Assembly (NCBI GenBank): GCA_016844625.1
Contig: JAERMN010000026.1
Coordinates: 1 to 20,905, forward strand
Origin: Deltaproteobacteria bacterium
GTDB taxonomy: Bacteria; Desulfobacterota; Binatia; UBA9968
Direction: 5' to 3'
DNA length: 20,905 nucleotides
Part shown: piece after piece, positions 6,912-14,899 of the stretch
Position numbering within the stretch: position 1 is the first letter of the stretch
Layout: each line of letters begins with the position of its first letter
Made by a program: the position numbers and the translations under genes
The notes under the pieces: generated by a model
Told to the model about the DNA's origin: nothing
Database searches by the model: none
Seen by the model: the letters and a program-made list of their open reading frames with translations, nothing else

Positions 6912-8165
6912 GTGAAATCGATCAGTAAGAAGACAAAAAGAAGAGTCACGCTCGGCGATATTCCGCGCGTCGGTCCGGGCACGCCGGCGGGCGGGTGGTT
7001 TCGCCGCTATTGGCTGGTGGTCGGCGTCGCGCGCGATCTCTACGATATTCCTCAAGCGGTCAAAGTGCTCGGCGAAGAGCTCGTGCTGTTTCGCGATCCC
7101 AACGGCCGGCTGGGTTTGCTCGGCGAGCATTGTCCGCACCGCGGCACGTCATTGGAGTACGGCGACATCGAAGACGGCGGACTGCGTTGTCCGTATCATG
7201 GTTGGCTGTTCGACATTCACGGCCGCTGTCTGGAAATGCCGGCGGAGCCCAAGGATAGCAAGTTCTGCCAGAAGGTTAAGCAGCTCGCATATCCGGTGCG
7301 CGAGCTGGGTGGTTTGATCTTCGCCTACATGGGTCCGGACCAAGCCAATCCGCCGCCGTTGCCGCAGTACGCGCCGCTGCTCGACCGCGGCGGACAGCGG
7401 CAGATCGAACCGGTGCGCCGCGCGGATTACAATTGGTTTAATTTTTTTGAAAACTCCGCCGACCCGGCGCATGTCTGCATACTTCATCGCCACGCCGGCT
7501 ACGGCCAGCAGTCTTGGGGTGATCATTTTTTTTGCTACACGGACATGCCGCACGTTGAATTCGTCGAGATGAACTACGGTATGAAAGTCGTGATGACCAA
7601 GCCCGGGCCACGGCCGGGGACGGAATTCGTCGACGAGATGAGCTTGGCCTTGCCGAGCATCGTGCAGGTGGGCGATACCGAGTTTGTCCACGCCAAGATG
7701 GACGCCGCGGCGCTGATTAACGCCGGGTCGCAATGCGAGCATTGGATGTTTGTCACGCCCAACGACGATGACCACTTCATGTTGTTTACCGCCGATAATT
7801 ACTTGGGCCCGGTTGAGAATTTTTTCGAGAAACTCAAAGAGATGCGCGCAAAGGAAACGCCAATACAGGAAGTGAAGCCCTACGACAAGCGCAAATTCAT
7901 GCCGTACAAAGGCAACGTGCGCAAGGAAGATATCATGACGCAAGGGACCCAGGGACGGTTGGGCGAGCGTCAAGAGCAGCTCGGCGTCTCAGACCGCGGC
8001 GTCATCAAGTTTCGCAAGATTGTTTTGAACGCCATCGAAATTGCTCTGGCGGGCAAACGGCCCAAGGGTGTGCCGGCAAGAGCAGCTGCCGATGCGGTTC
8101 TACACTTGGATACCCAGGTGGGAGTGCGCGCGGCGCAAAGTTCAAAAGTCAAAATTAAAAATTAA
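6912..8165 (+). CDS. Rieske [2Fe-2S] aromatic ring-hydroxylating oxygenase, alpha subunit type (paralogue 2)
   Basis: The start is GTG at 6912 with GCGAGG 8 bases upstream. The 417-residue product has a Rieske domain (C74-x-H76, C93-x2-H96) followed by the catalytic iron motif D184-P-A-H187-x4-H192 within NWFNFFENSADPAHVCILHR. It parallels the protein encoded at 2086-3417 over nearly the whole length (VTLGDIPRVGPGTPAGGWFR against VTLADLPHVGRGTPAGEWFR, and the same NWFNF-EN-ADP and SLALPSI-QVGDTEF segments). The two therefore arose by duplication and may act on successive or alternative substrates. UbiD ends 67 bases upstream. The C-terminal tail is lysine-rich and ends in an A-rich stretch. 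No reductase gene is near. Confidence 0.9.
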   Translation: MKSISKKTKRRVTLGDIPRVGPGTPAGGWFRRYWLVVGVARDLYDIPQAVKVLGEELVLFRDPNGRLGLLGEHCPHRGTSLEYGDIEDGGLRCPYHGWLFDIHGRCLEMPAEPKDSKFCQKVKQLAYPVRELGGLIFAYMGPDQANPPPLPQYAPLLDRGGQRQIEPVRRADYNWFNFFENSADPAHVCILHRHAGYGQQSWGDHFFCYTDMPHVEFVEMNYGMKVVMTKPGPRPGTEFVDEMSLALPSIVQVGDTEFVHAKMDAAALINAGSQCEHWMFVTPNDDDHFMLFTADNYLGPVENFFEKLKEMRAKETPIQEVKPYDKRKFMPYKGNVRKEDIMTQGTQGRLGERQEQLGVSDRGVIKFRKIVLNAIEIALAGKRPKGVPARAAADAVLHLDTQVGVRAAQSSKVKIKN

Positions 8166-8210
8166 AAAATCGGAGTCGGATGGATTTCACTTTCGGGTAA
8201 CGGGAGGAAA

Positions 8211-9104
8211 ATGATGATTCGTGGAGTTTTGTTACCGATTATTACACCGTTCGATGACAAGGTTCGTGTCGACGAGCAGATGATGCGGCAGTTGGTAGAT
8301 TTTCATATCAAGGCGGGTGTGCAGGGCTTATTTGTCCTTGGTTCGACGGGGCAGGGGCCGGCGATGACGACCGAGGAAAGAAAACAGACCGCGGCGATCG
8401 CTTTGGATCAGGCGAAGAAGCGCGTGCCGGTGGTCATTCATGTCGGCACCACCGATGCCGGCAGCGCGGTGGAATTGGCCGAACACGCTGCTGCCCATGG
8501 CGCCGACGCGGTGGCGATCGTGCCGCCTTACTATTATTCGGACCACACCGAGTTCGAAATCATGGCGCACTACAAAGCGGTGCATAGAGCGGTGCCGCTG
8601 CCGATCTATATTTACGAGAATCCGAAATATTCCGGCATCTCGATCCCGCCCGGGTTCGCGGTGCGGATGAAGGAGCAAATTCCAACGTTGAAAGGCATCA
8701 AAGTCGCCTACGGCCAAGGCGCGCTGTTGGAATATGTTCGCCTGCTGCCGGATGTGTCGGTGTTCACCGGCAATGCCGATTTGTTCGGTCTGGTGCCCTT
8801 CGGCGTCGCCGGCATGATCAATCCGCCGACGAGCTTCGTGCCGGAGATATGCGTGGATCTGTTCACTGCATTGGATAGTAAAGACTACCCGCGCGCAGTC
8901 GAAGCGCAGAAAAAAGTCGACACCGCCGCGCGCATCGTCGCGGCGCGCTTGCGAAAATATGGCCGCGTGCCGCTGCAGGAAGTCTATCGCATGCGCGGCT
9001 TCGCGGTGAAACGATTTCCCAAGTGGGAGACCGAGCAGATGCCCAAAGACGAGATTGCCAAGCTGGAAAGGGAGTTGCGGGAAGCTGGGATTCTCGGGCA
9101 ATGA
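8211..9104 (+). CDS. Dihydrodipicolinate synthase (DapA)/N-acetylneuraminate lyase family protein
   Basis: This 297-residue (beta/alpha)8-barrel lyase of the DapA family forms a Schiff base between a lysine and a 2-oxo acid. The carbonyl-binding motif is GSTGQGPAMTTEER (S45, T46), the tyrosine is in PIYIYENP (Y135), and the Schiff-base lysine is K164 in KGIKVAYG. The usual GTTGE has become GSTGQ, arguing against a housekeeping lysine-biosynthesis enzyme. In this cluster a hydratase-aldolase or keto-acid lyase acting on a pyruvate-bearing intermediate is more likely. GGGAGGAAA lies immediately before two tandem ATG codons (8211 and 8214); either could be used. The preceding gap is only 45 bases. 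Confidence 0.85.
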   Translation: MMIRGVLLPIITPFDDKVRVDEQMMRQLVDFHIKAGVQGLFVLGSTGQGPAMTTEERKQTAAIALDQAKKRVPVVIHVGTTDAGSAVELAEHAAAHGADAVAIVPPYYYSDHTEFEIMAHYKAVHRAVPLPIYIYENPKYSGISIPPGFAVRMKEQIPTLKGIKVAYGQGALLEYVRLLPDVSVFTGNADLFGLVPFGVAGMINPPTSFVPEICVDLFTALDSKDYPRAVEAQKKVDTAARIVAARLRKYGRVPLQEVYRMRGFAVKRFPKWETEQMPKDEIAKLERELREAGILGQ

Positions 9105-9139
9105 GCGGTTTTTAATCATCCGTGCCACACAGAAGAATG

Positions 9140-9183
9140 TCGGATTCGGATAATTAGCCGCAAAGAGCGCAAAGGGCGCAAAA
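9140..9183 (+). repeat. 44-base dispersed direct repeat, copy A (GCAAAGAGCGCAAAG type)
   Basis: This stretch runs from TCGGATTCGGATAATTAGCC to GCGCAAAA and matches 40 of 44 bases with 11607-11650 in the same orientation. A degenerate piece (CGCATAGGACGCAAAA) follows at about 9278-9293, and a short TCGGAGTCGGAT piece occurs at 8170-8181. The two full copies bracket the molybdenum hydroxylase gene. Confidence 0.75.
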
Positions 9184-9208
9184 TAAATTCCAAGAGGAAG
9201 TCCGAATT

Positions 9209-9228
9209 GGGCGTATCGCGATACGCCC
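9209..9228. repeat. Perfect 20-base palindrome
   Basis: GGGCGTATCG is followed directly by its reverse complement CGATACGCCC, forming a perfect palindrome without a loop. It lies between the DapA-like and molybdenum hydroxylase genes. It may be the core of another intergenic repeat family or a dimer-binding operator. There is no T-run, so intrinsic termination is unlikely. Confidence 0.6.
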
Positions 9229-9342
9229 GGTGGTGGCGGAGTGCGGCCTGTCATTTCGAACTAAGACACCAATCGAACGCATAGGACGCAAAATCGGTGA
9301 GGGTTGTACCGTCGCACAGAGCGTCATATTGATTGCACCAGG

Positions 9343-11598
9343 ATGCCGCTAAAAAAAATCATCGGCGTGCCCACGCCCAGATCGGAAGGCCGGGAAAAAG
9401 TTTCCGGCACGGCGATCTACGCCACTGATGTTGTTTTGCCCAACATGCTTTGGGCCAAGGCGCTGCGTAGTTCGATTCCGTACGGCCGGATCAAAAAGAT
9501 CGACACCGGTAAAGCTGAGGCGTTACCAGGAGTGCGGGCCGTGGTGACGGGCGCTGACGTGAAGGGGCTGCTCATCGGCCGAAAGATTTACGACATGCCG
9601 GTGCTGCCCGATGATGTGGTCCGTTTCATCGGCGAGAAGGTCGCGGTGGTCGCGGCTGAGAGCGAAGAGATTGCCGAAGCAGCGGTAGAACTGATCGACG
9701 TCGAGTATGAACAACTAGCAGCGCTGCTCGATCCACTGGAAGCCGTGAAGCCGGGCGCTACCTTGCTTCACCCCGACGTGCAGGGTTATCGCGGCTTGCT
9801 GCACGAGATCAAAACGCCGAGCAATGTCTTCGTCGATATGACTTGGACCAAAGGCGATATCGAAGCGGGCTTTCGCGATGCGGACATTCTCGTCGAAAAT
9901 ACTTTCACGACGCAGCTGGTGCATCAAGCTTACATCGAACCGCACGCCTGCGTCGTGCGGGCAAATGCTGACGGCGGCGCCGATGTCTGGCATTGCTCGA
10001 AAGTCCCCTTCGCTCTGCGCGAGCAGGCCGCCACGGCGTTTCACAAGAGCTTGGACGACTTCACAATGCAACCGAGTTACATCGGCGGTTGCTTTGGCGG
10101 CAAGGGCGACTTCATGGACGTGCCGGTCTGCTACCTGTTGTCGCTCAAGAGCGGCCGGCCGGTGAAGATGGTGATGGATTACTCGGAAGAATTCAGCGCC
10201 GGCAATCCGCGCCACGCGGCGCTGATCAAAGTCAAAACCGGCGTCACCAAAGACGGCACGCTGGTGGCGCATCAGATGAACTACATCTACGACAGCGGCG
10301 CCTACGGCGCGTTTAAGCCGCAGGGCTACTTGGTTGGACCGAAGGAAGCGGCCGGGCCGTACAAGATTCCCCATGTCTTTATCAACGAAAAGATTGTCTA
10401 CACCAACAAAATTCCCTGCGGTCATATGCGCGCGCCGGGCGAACCGCAAGGTTTTTTCGCCAACGAATCGCAAATGGATTTGCTGGCGCGGCGATTGAGC
10501 ATGGATCCGGTCGCGTTGCGCCGAAAGAATCTGATGCATGACGGCGATATCTCGCCGATCGGACATCTTATACCGCATATCAAAAGCGACGAGATTCTCG
10601 CCCAGGCGATGCAATCTTCCGGCTACCAGAAAACCAAGCGCAAACATGTTGGCCGCGGTCTGGCGCTGGCGCAGTGGCTGCCGCTCGGCGGCGAGGGGCA
10701 TGCGTTCGTGTCCATTGGCGAGGGCGGCGAGATTACGGTTGCCACCGCGATGGTCGATCAAGGCGCCGGGACGTATACGGCAATGCGCCAGATTGCCGCC
10801 CATGAACTGCAAGTTGCCGTCGACGAAGTGGGCTTTGAAATTCTCGACACCAGCCGCGCCACTGCGGATACCGGCGTCGGCGCCAGCCGTGCGACGCGCA
10901 TTTTCGGCAACTCGGTTCATGCCGCCGCGCTGCGAGTGAAAGACAAACTGCTGGGAAGTGCGAGTGAGATGCTCGGTGTCGGGCTGGAACAAGTTGCGCT
11001 CACGGGTGCAGGCGCGATTCGCGCGACCAACGGCAAGCAGGTGAGTTATCGCCAGATTGTCGAGCGGCTCGGCGCGCCGATTCGTTTTGAAGGTTCGTAC
11101 AAAAACTTTGACAACGGGCCGCAAGCGGCCATGTGCGTTCAGGTCGCCGAGGTCGAGGTCGACGTCGAGACGGGGGCGGTCAAGTTGCAGCAATTCACCA
11201 CGGCCCACAGCACGGGAACCGTGATCAATCCGTTAATGCATCAAGGCCAGATCGACGGCGGCGTGGTGACGGCCATCGGTTATGCGCTCATGGAGCAGTT
11301 GTTGATCGATCAGGGTAGAGTAACGACGACTAACTTCGGTGAAAGCAAGATTCCATCGATCCGCGACATCCCACCGCTCAAAACGGTGATCCAAGAATTT
11401 CCCGTCGGCAACGGCCCCTACGGCGGCATGAGCATCGGCGAACCGCCGGTGCTGGTTGCGGCCGCGGCGATTGCGAATGCTGTGCAGGATGCGGTTGGCG
11501 TAAGGATTTACGATTTGCCGATCACGGCGGAGAAAGTGCTGCGAGCGATCAAAGAATCTTCGGATGATTTGACCGCAAAGAGCGCAAAGGTCACATAG
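9343..11598 (+). CDS. Xanthine dehydrogenase/CO dehydrogenase-family molybdopterin-binding large subunit
   Basis: This molybdenum hydroxylase catalytic subunit would add water-derived oxygen to an aromatic heterocycle, aldehyde or similar substrate. From ATG 9343 it has 751 residues, normal for the family; a TTG at 9304 would add 13 unconvincing residues. It begins GVPTPRSEGREKVSGTAIYA, the usual start of the a/b hammerhead domain. It then has the cofactor motif GGCFGGKGD near 248-256, the active-site segment CGHMRAPGEPQG near 359-370 and the late GEPP motif whose E700 fits the catalytic glutamate. The 2Fe-2S and FAD subunits normally beside it are absent here. The last codons (LTAKSAKVT) coincide with a partial copy of the flanking GCAAAGAGCGCAAAG repeat. 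No strong Shine-Dalgarno is visible. Confidence 0.88.
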   Translation: MPLKKIIGVPTPRSEGREKVSGTAIYATDVVLPNMLWAKALRSSIPYGRIKKIDTGKAEALPGVRAVVTGADVKGLLIGRKIYDMPVLPDDVVRFIGEKVAVVAAESEEIAEAAVELIDVEYEQLAALLDPLEAVKPGATLLHPDVQGYRGLLHEIKTPSNVFVDMTWTKGDIEAGFRDADILVENTFTTQLVHQAYIEPHACVVRANADGGADVWHCSKVPFALREQAATAFHKSLDDFTMQPSYIGGCFGGKGDFMDVPVCYLLSLKSGRPVKMVMDYSEEFSAGNPRHAALIKVKTGVTKDGTLVAHQMNYIYDSGAYGAFKPQGYLVGPKEAAGPYKIPHVFINEKIVYTNKIPCGHMRAPGEPQGFFANESQMDLLARRLSMDPVALRRKNLMHDGDISPIGHLIPHIKSDEILAQAMQSSGYQKTKRKHVGRGLALAQWLPLGGEGHAFVSIGEGGEITVATAMVDQGAGTYTAMRQIAAHELQVAVDEVGFEILDTSRATADTGVGASRATRIFGNSVHAAALRVKDKLLGSASEMLGVGLEQVALTGAGAIRATNGKQVSYRQIVERLGAPIRFEGSYKNFDNGPQAAMCVQVAEVEVDVETGAVKLQQFTTAHSTGTVINPLMHQGQIDGGVVTAIGYALMEQLLIDQGRVTTTNFGESKIPSIRDIPPLKTVIQEFPVGNGPYGGMSIGEPPVLVAAAAIANAVQDAVGVRIYDLPITAEKVLRAIKESSDDLTAKSAKVT

Positions 11599-11606
11599 AT
11601 AAAGAT

Positions 11607-11650
11607 TCGGAGTCGGAAAATTAGCCGCAAAGAGCGCATAGAGCGCAAAA
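11607..11650 (+). repeat. 44-base dispersed direct repeat, copy B
   Basis: This copy reads TCGGAGTCGGAAAATTAGCC through to GCGCAAAA and matches copy A at 9140-9183 in 40 of 44 positions, same strand. A partial copy (CCGCAAAGAGCGCAAAGG) at about 11572-11589 forms the 3' end of the preceding gene. Recombination between A and B would remove about 2.47 kb, essentially the molybdenum hydroxylase gene. Confidence 0.75.
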
Positions 11651-11668
11651 AGGAATTGGGATTTGTCG

Positions 11669-11690
11669 GGGCAACCTACTGTGGTTGCCC
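11669..11690. repeat. Hairpin GGGCAACC / GGTTGCCC
   Basis: A perfect 8-bp stem (11669-11676 with 11683-11690) closes a 6-base loop. The arm resembles the TGGTTGCCC segment in the larger inverted repeat at 19264-19324, so it may be a fragment of that family. Its place after the molybdenum hydroxylase gene and before the decarboxylase pair would suit a transcript-end hairpin, but no T-run follows. Confidence 0.5.
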
Positions 11691-11751
11691 TTCCGGTTCG
11701 GTTTCAATTGCGCGAGATGTGTTTCCCTGCTAATTCATTTTACCAACTACT

Positions 11752-12258
11752 ATGAAAGACGAACTTGCTCGACGACTCGTGCAGAGTCTCAAGGCTGCGG
11801 GGATTAATTTTGTTACTTACTTGCCGGAGACCCGTTTGAGTCAGATCGTGCCGCTGATTCGCGACGATCCCGACATGGAGCTCATCCCGGTCGCCAATGA
11901 GTCGGAGGCGATCACGATTGCCGCCGGCGCGACCTTGGGCGGCAAGCAAGCGGCGGTGTATATGGAAAACACCGGCATCTATACGTCCTGTTACAGCTTG
12001 CTGACCGTGGGGAAGCAACTTGGCGTGCCGTTGTTGCTCGTGATCGCTTATCTCGGCGGCGTACCGGACCTGCGCAACAGTTTTCTTTACGCGACGATTG
12101 GCAAGCACTCGATCCCGGTGCTCAATGGTCTGGGGGTCGATCACACGTTGCTCGAAGATGGCGACAAGCTTGAGGTGAAGATCAAAGACGCAGTGCGGGC
12201 GGCGAACTCGCTACGCGCGCCGTACGCGCTGCTTTTCGCCGGGGAGTTTTCCGAATGA
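11752..12258 (+). CDS. Thiamine-diphosphate-dependent 2-oxo acid decarboxylase, alpha (PYR-domain) subunit, ComD-like
   Basis: The 168-residue protein is a lone pyrimidine-binding (PYR) domain of a ThDP enzyme, as in sulfopyruvate decarboxylase ComD and the N-terminal half of phosphonopyruvate decarboxylase. The segment VANESEAITIAAGATLGGKQ contains E50, aligned with the glutamate that activates ThDP, followed by AAVYMENTGIYTSCYSLLTV, equivalent to the family's pQNSGlgN stretch. It must pair with the next gene's product, which starts within its stop codon (ATGA overlap), so the two are translationally coupled. No clear Shine-Dalgarno precedes ATG 11752. True sulfopyruvate decarboxylase activity is not implied; the substrate may be another small 2-oxo acid from this pathway. 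Confidence 0.8.
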   Translation: MKDELARRLVQSLKAAGINFVTYLPETRLSQIVPLIRDDPDMELIPVANESEAITIAAGATLGGKQAAVYMENTGIYTSCYSLLTVGKQLGVPLLLVIAYLGGVPDLRNSFLYATIGKHSIPVLNGLGVDHTLLEDGDKLEVKIKDAVRAANSLRAPYALLFAGEFSE

Positions 12259-12857
12259 TTCGTTATGAATGTTTACAACTGCTCGCAAGCAAGATGTCGA
12301 ATCAATTGGTGGTGACCTCGCAGAGCGGCCAGCGTATCGAATGGTCGCATCTATCGCGCCATGAAGGCAACTTGCTGGTCGGCATGATGGGCTGTGCCAT
12401 CGGCGTCGCTACCGGATTGGCATTAGCCCTGCCGCACCGTAAAGTGATCGCGCTCGATTCCGATGGCAGCGTGCTGTTGTCGCTTTTCAATCTGGCGACG
12501 CTGGGCAACTTGCAGCCGAAGAATTTAGTCGTCTACGTTTTCGACAACGGTGTTTACAGCGGCAGCCGCATCAGCTATCCGACGGCGACTGCGGGCAACA
12601 CCGATCTCGCCGCCATGGCGCGCGGCGCCGGGATCAAGAACGCGCAGACGATCCGCGATTTCGAAGAATTCAAAAAAGCCGGCGTCGACGCTTTGATAAG
12701 AAACGAGTTGGGTTTCTTTGTCTGTAAAGTCGAGGAGAGTTTGATGCACCGCGAGATTCCCCGACCCAACACGGATCTCGCCGAGAATAAATATACCTTT
12801 GTGCGCTATCTCGAGCGGACTGAGGAGAAAGCCATTGCGTTCGTCGGGCGCGGTTAA
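12255..12857 (+). CDS. Thiamine-diphosphate-dependent 2-oxo acid decarboxylase, beta (PP-domain) subunit, ComE-like
   Basis: The 200-residue protein is the diphosphate-binding (PP) half of a split ThDP decarboxylase. HEGNLLVGMMGCAIGVATGL is the usual strand-helix leading to the cofactor motif, here DSDGS (residues 68-72) instead of GDGS, followed by VYVFDNGVYSGS with D97-N98 at the end of the Mg/ThDP motif. The aspartate that binds the metal is kept, and the first glycine is replaced by serine. The start lies inside the alpha-subunit stop (ATGA), indicating stoichiometric production. It is followed after 24 bases by a TctC-type binding protein. Confidence 0.82.
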   Translation: MIRYECLQLLASKMSNQLVVTSQSGQRIEWSHLSRHEGNLLVGMMGCAIGVATGLALALPHRKVIALDSDGSVLLSLFNLATLGNLQPKNLVVYVFDNGVYSGSRISYPTATAGNTDLAAMARGAGIKNAQTIRDFEEFKKAGVDALIRNELGFFVCKVEESLMHREIPRPNTDLAENKYTFVRYLERTEEKAIAFVGRG

Positions 12858-12881
12858 ATCCTGAATCTTAGGGAGACTTTT

Positions 12882-13907
12882 ATGCAGAAATTTCTGCGTC
12901 TGTTGACGCTCGCCGTTACCTTAGTTATCAGTAGTCAGCAGCCGGTCGGTGCGCAGGACTACAAGGATAAGACGCTGACGATTATCGTCGGCTATTCGCC
13001 CGGCGGCTCATTCGATCTCTATGCGCGGGTGCTAGCGCGTCATATCGGCCGTCACTTGCCGGGTAATCCGACACGCATCGTCGAGAATATGACCGGCGCC
13101 GGCGGCATCATCGCCGCCAATCATCTTTACAACCGGGTGAAGCCCGACGGATTCACCATCGGCGCCTGGGCGTCGCCGCTGGTGTTGCAGCACATCATGG
13201 GCAATGAAGCGGTGCAGTTCGATGGACGCCGATTCGGTTATCTCGGCATCCCAAGCGAGTACGACACCGTGTGCACCTTCAACCAGCAAAGCGGCATTGC
13301 CAAGATGGACGACTGGATCAATGCCAAACGGCCGCAGAAAATTTCCACCATCGGCCCCGGCACGAGCACGTCGGACATTCCCAAGTTATTGCGGGCCGCG
13401 CTCAATCTGCCGATGGATGTCATCGACGGCTACAAAGGCGGCGCGGATGCGCGCCTGGCGGTGGAGTCGGGCGAAGTCGACGGCTACTGCGGGTCATGGG
13501 GCACGGTGGAGACGGTTTGGCGCAGTGCTTATGAAAGCAAGAAAATCGTTCCCGTCTTACAAGTCGCGCGGAAATCGCAGCCAAAGTACAAACATTATCC
13601 GCTGGCGATCAGTTACGCCAAGACGGAGGAAGCGCGCGAGTTGTTAAAGATCGCCGACGATGTCCACGTCGCGCAGTTTCCCTTCTCCGTGCCGCCGGGC
13701 ATGGCCAAAGACCGGCTCGAGCTGCTACAGCGCGCCTTTATGCGCACACTCAAGGATCCCGATCTTCTCGCCGAAGCGAAAAGGTCCCAACTCGACATCG
13801 GTCCGGTGGACGGCCCTACGATTGCCAAGACGCTTGCGGGACTGTACGATCTCAAGCCAGCGACAGTCGCGCGGCTCAAAGATATTCTGTTGCCAAAGCG
13901 GAAATGA
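12882..13907 (+). CDS. Tripartite tricarboxylate transporter receptor, TctC/Bug family (1)
   Basis: This periplasmic receptor has 341 residues. The signal peptide (KFLRLLTLAVTLVISSQ, likely cleavage at VGA24-Q25) is followed by the TctC signatures: LTIIVGYSPGGSFDLYARVL, NMTGAGGIIAANHLYNRVKP-DG and the terminal VPPGMAKDRLELLQRAFMRT lobe. AGGGAGA lies 7 bases before the ATG. Bug/TctC proteins bind small carboxylates, aromatic acids or amides. The normal membrane partners TctA and TctB are missing, as is common for the many stand-alone Bug proteins. The close spacing behind the ThDP decarboxylase pair suggests co-transcription. Confidence 0.87.
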   Translation: MQKFLRLLTLAVTLVISSQQPVGAQDYKDKTLTIIVGYSPGGSFDLYARVLARHIGRHLPGNPTRIVENMTGAGGIIAANHLYNRVKPDGFTIGAWASPLVLQHIMGNEAVQFDGRRFGYLGIPSEYDTVCTFNQQSGIAKMDDWINAKRPQKISTIGPGTSTSDIPKLLRAALNLPMDVIDGYKGGADARLAVESGEVDGYCGSWGTVETVWRSAYESKKIVPVLQVARKSQPKYKHYPLAISYAKTEEARELLKIADDVHVAQFPFSVPPGMAKDRLELLQRAFMRTLKDPDLLAEAKRSQLDIGPVDGPTIAKTLAGLYDLKPATVARLKDILLPKRK

Positions 13908-14056
13908 GCGTAATAATTGTTCGTGCTCGTCTCATAGAGTTGGTAGCGTAGGTTGGTAGTGAGCGTATTGTCGATTCCGTCATTGCGGTCACGCTGGCGT
14001 CAGCTTCGGTGTTCAATCCTTTAAGGTTATTTACCTATCTCGTGGAGGACAAACCC

Positions 14057-14452
14057 ATGGCCAGGATCAAACATATCGCGATCAGGACTCATGACATCGA
14101 GAAGACCGCGGCCTTTTACAAAGAAGCCTTTGGCCTGGAACAGGTCGGTGTCGGCCAGAGCGGCATCTATCTTACCGACGGGCATCTCAACATCGCTATT
14201 CTGAGCATGCGTGCCGTCGTCGAGGGCGAGACCATGAAGCTCGGCGTCGACCACGTCGGCTTTCAAGTCGATGACGTGAACGCCACCGTCGCGAAAATTC
14301 GCGCGCTAGGCGGCAAAGCGCTCAACGAGCGCAACGAAGCGACCCACAGCGACCCGTCCAAGCCGCAGTCCTATTTCGAGGTCAAATGCGTCGCCCCCGA
14401 CGATCAAGTGATCGACGTTTCTAACGCCGGCTGGATCGGCGCCAGCAAGTAA
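14057..14452 (+). CDS. VOC superfamily protein (glyoxalase/bleomycin resistance/extradiol dioxygenase fold)
   Basis: A GGAGG at 14044-14048 sets the start at ATG 14057, giving 131 residues; the longer in-frame reading lacks support. Two beta-alpha-beta3 units are visible: IKHIAIRTHDIEKTAAFYKE at residues 4-23 and VDHVGFQVDDVNATVAKIRA at 64-83. H6 and H66 fall where metal ligands normally sit, and the last strand VKCVAPDDQVIDVSNA has D120 where a glutamate is usual. Such single-domain VOC proteins include glyoxalases, epimerases and small dioxygenases, and the role cannot be fixed. It stands alone, 149 bases after the TctC gene. Confidence 0.8.
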   Translation: MARIKHIAIRTHDIEKTAAFYKEAFGLEQVGVGQSGIYLTDGHLNIAILSMRAVVEGETMKLGVDHVGFQVDDVNATVAKIRALGGKALNERNEATHSDPSKPQSYFEVKCVAPDDQVIDVSNAGWIGASK

Positions 14453-14551
14453 CATTCGCGGTTACGCTCAGCCAAGCGATTCTTTCATTGGCAGCGTGTT
14501 GCGAATCGATGTATCAGTAATATTTATTACATCGACGCGCGACGCACCTCC

Positions 14552-14899
14552 GTGAATTTCTCCGACCTAGCCCAACGTATCTCCAGCCTCTACTACGGCT
14601 GGCGCATGATCGGCGTCGTCTCCGCGCTCAGGATACTCGGCGGCGGGTTACACCAATACGGCTTCACGGTTTTTTTTCTGCCGGTGACTCAAGATCTCGG
14701 CCTCAGCCGAGCGATGACCTCGCTCGTTTTTTCCCTGGCGCGCGCCGAAGGAGCGATCGAAACGCCGATCGTCGGTTATCTGCTCGACCGCTACGGCCCC
14801 AAGCCGATGATGCTGGCCGCCACGACTCTCGCCGGCATCGGCTACATTCTGTTTGCTTTCGTGAATAGCTACACGACATTTTTAATCGCTGAGGGTTAA
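14552..14899 (+). pseudogene. MFS transporter, truncated after the first three membrane helices
   Basis: From GTG 14552 the reading frame gives 115 residues: SLYYGWRMIGVVSALRILGG (helix 1), SLVFSLARAEGAIETPIVGY (helix 2), the conserved loop DRYGPKP (79-85) and helix 3 (MLAATTLAGIGYILFAF). It then ends FLIAEG at TAA 14897-14899. Whole members of the family have about 400 residues and 12 helices. The stop falls where an inverted palindromic repeat begins (TTAATTCCCCGCAGC), and no downstream frame up to the next gene continues the transporter. The gene was therefore cut by a repeat-associated deletion or insertion. No good ribosome binding site is visible. It was most like the oxalate/formate-antiporter-type branch, judging from the N-terminus. 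Confidence 0.75.

Noticed and set aside
7149..7973. A 274-codon minus-strand open frame opposite the second Rieske gene
   Set aside because: It mirrors a well-supported oxygenase gene and has no family resemblance or ribosome site; an equivalent antisense frame opposite the DapA-like gene (8328-9254) was rejected for the same reason.
9715..11208. A 497-codon open frame on the minus strand opposite the molybdenum hydroxylase gene
   Set aside because: The plus strand encodes clear family motifs throughout this interval. The antisense protein is histidine- and arginine-rich with no recognisable domain, as expected from the mirror of GC-rich codons.
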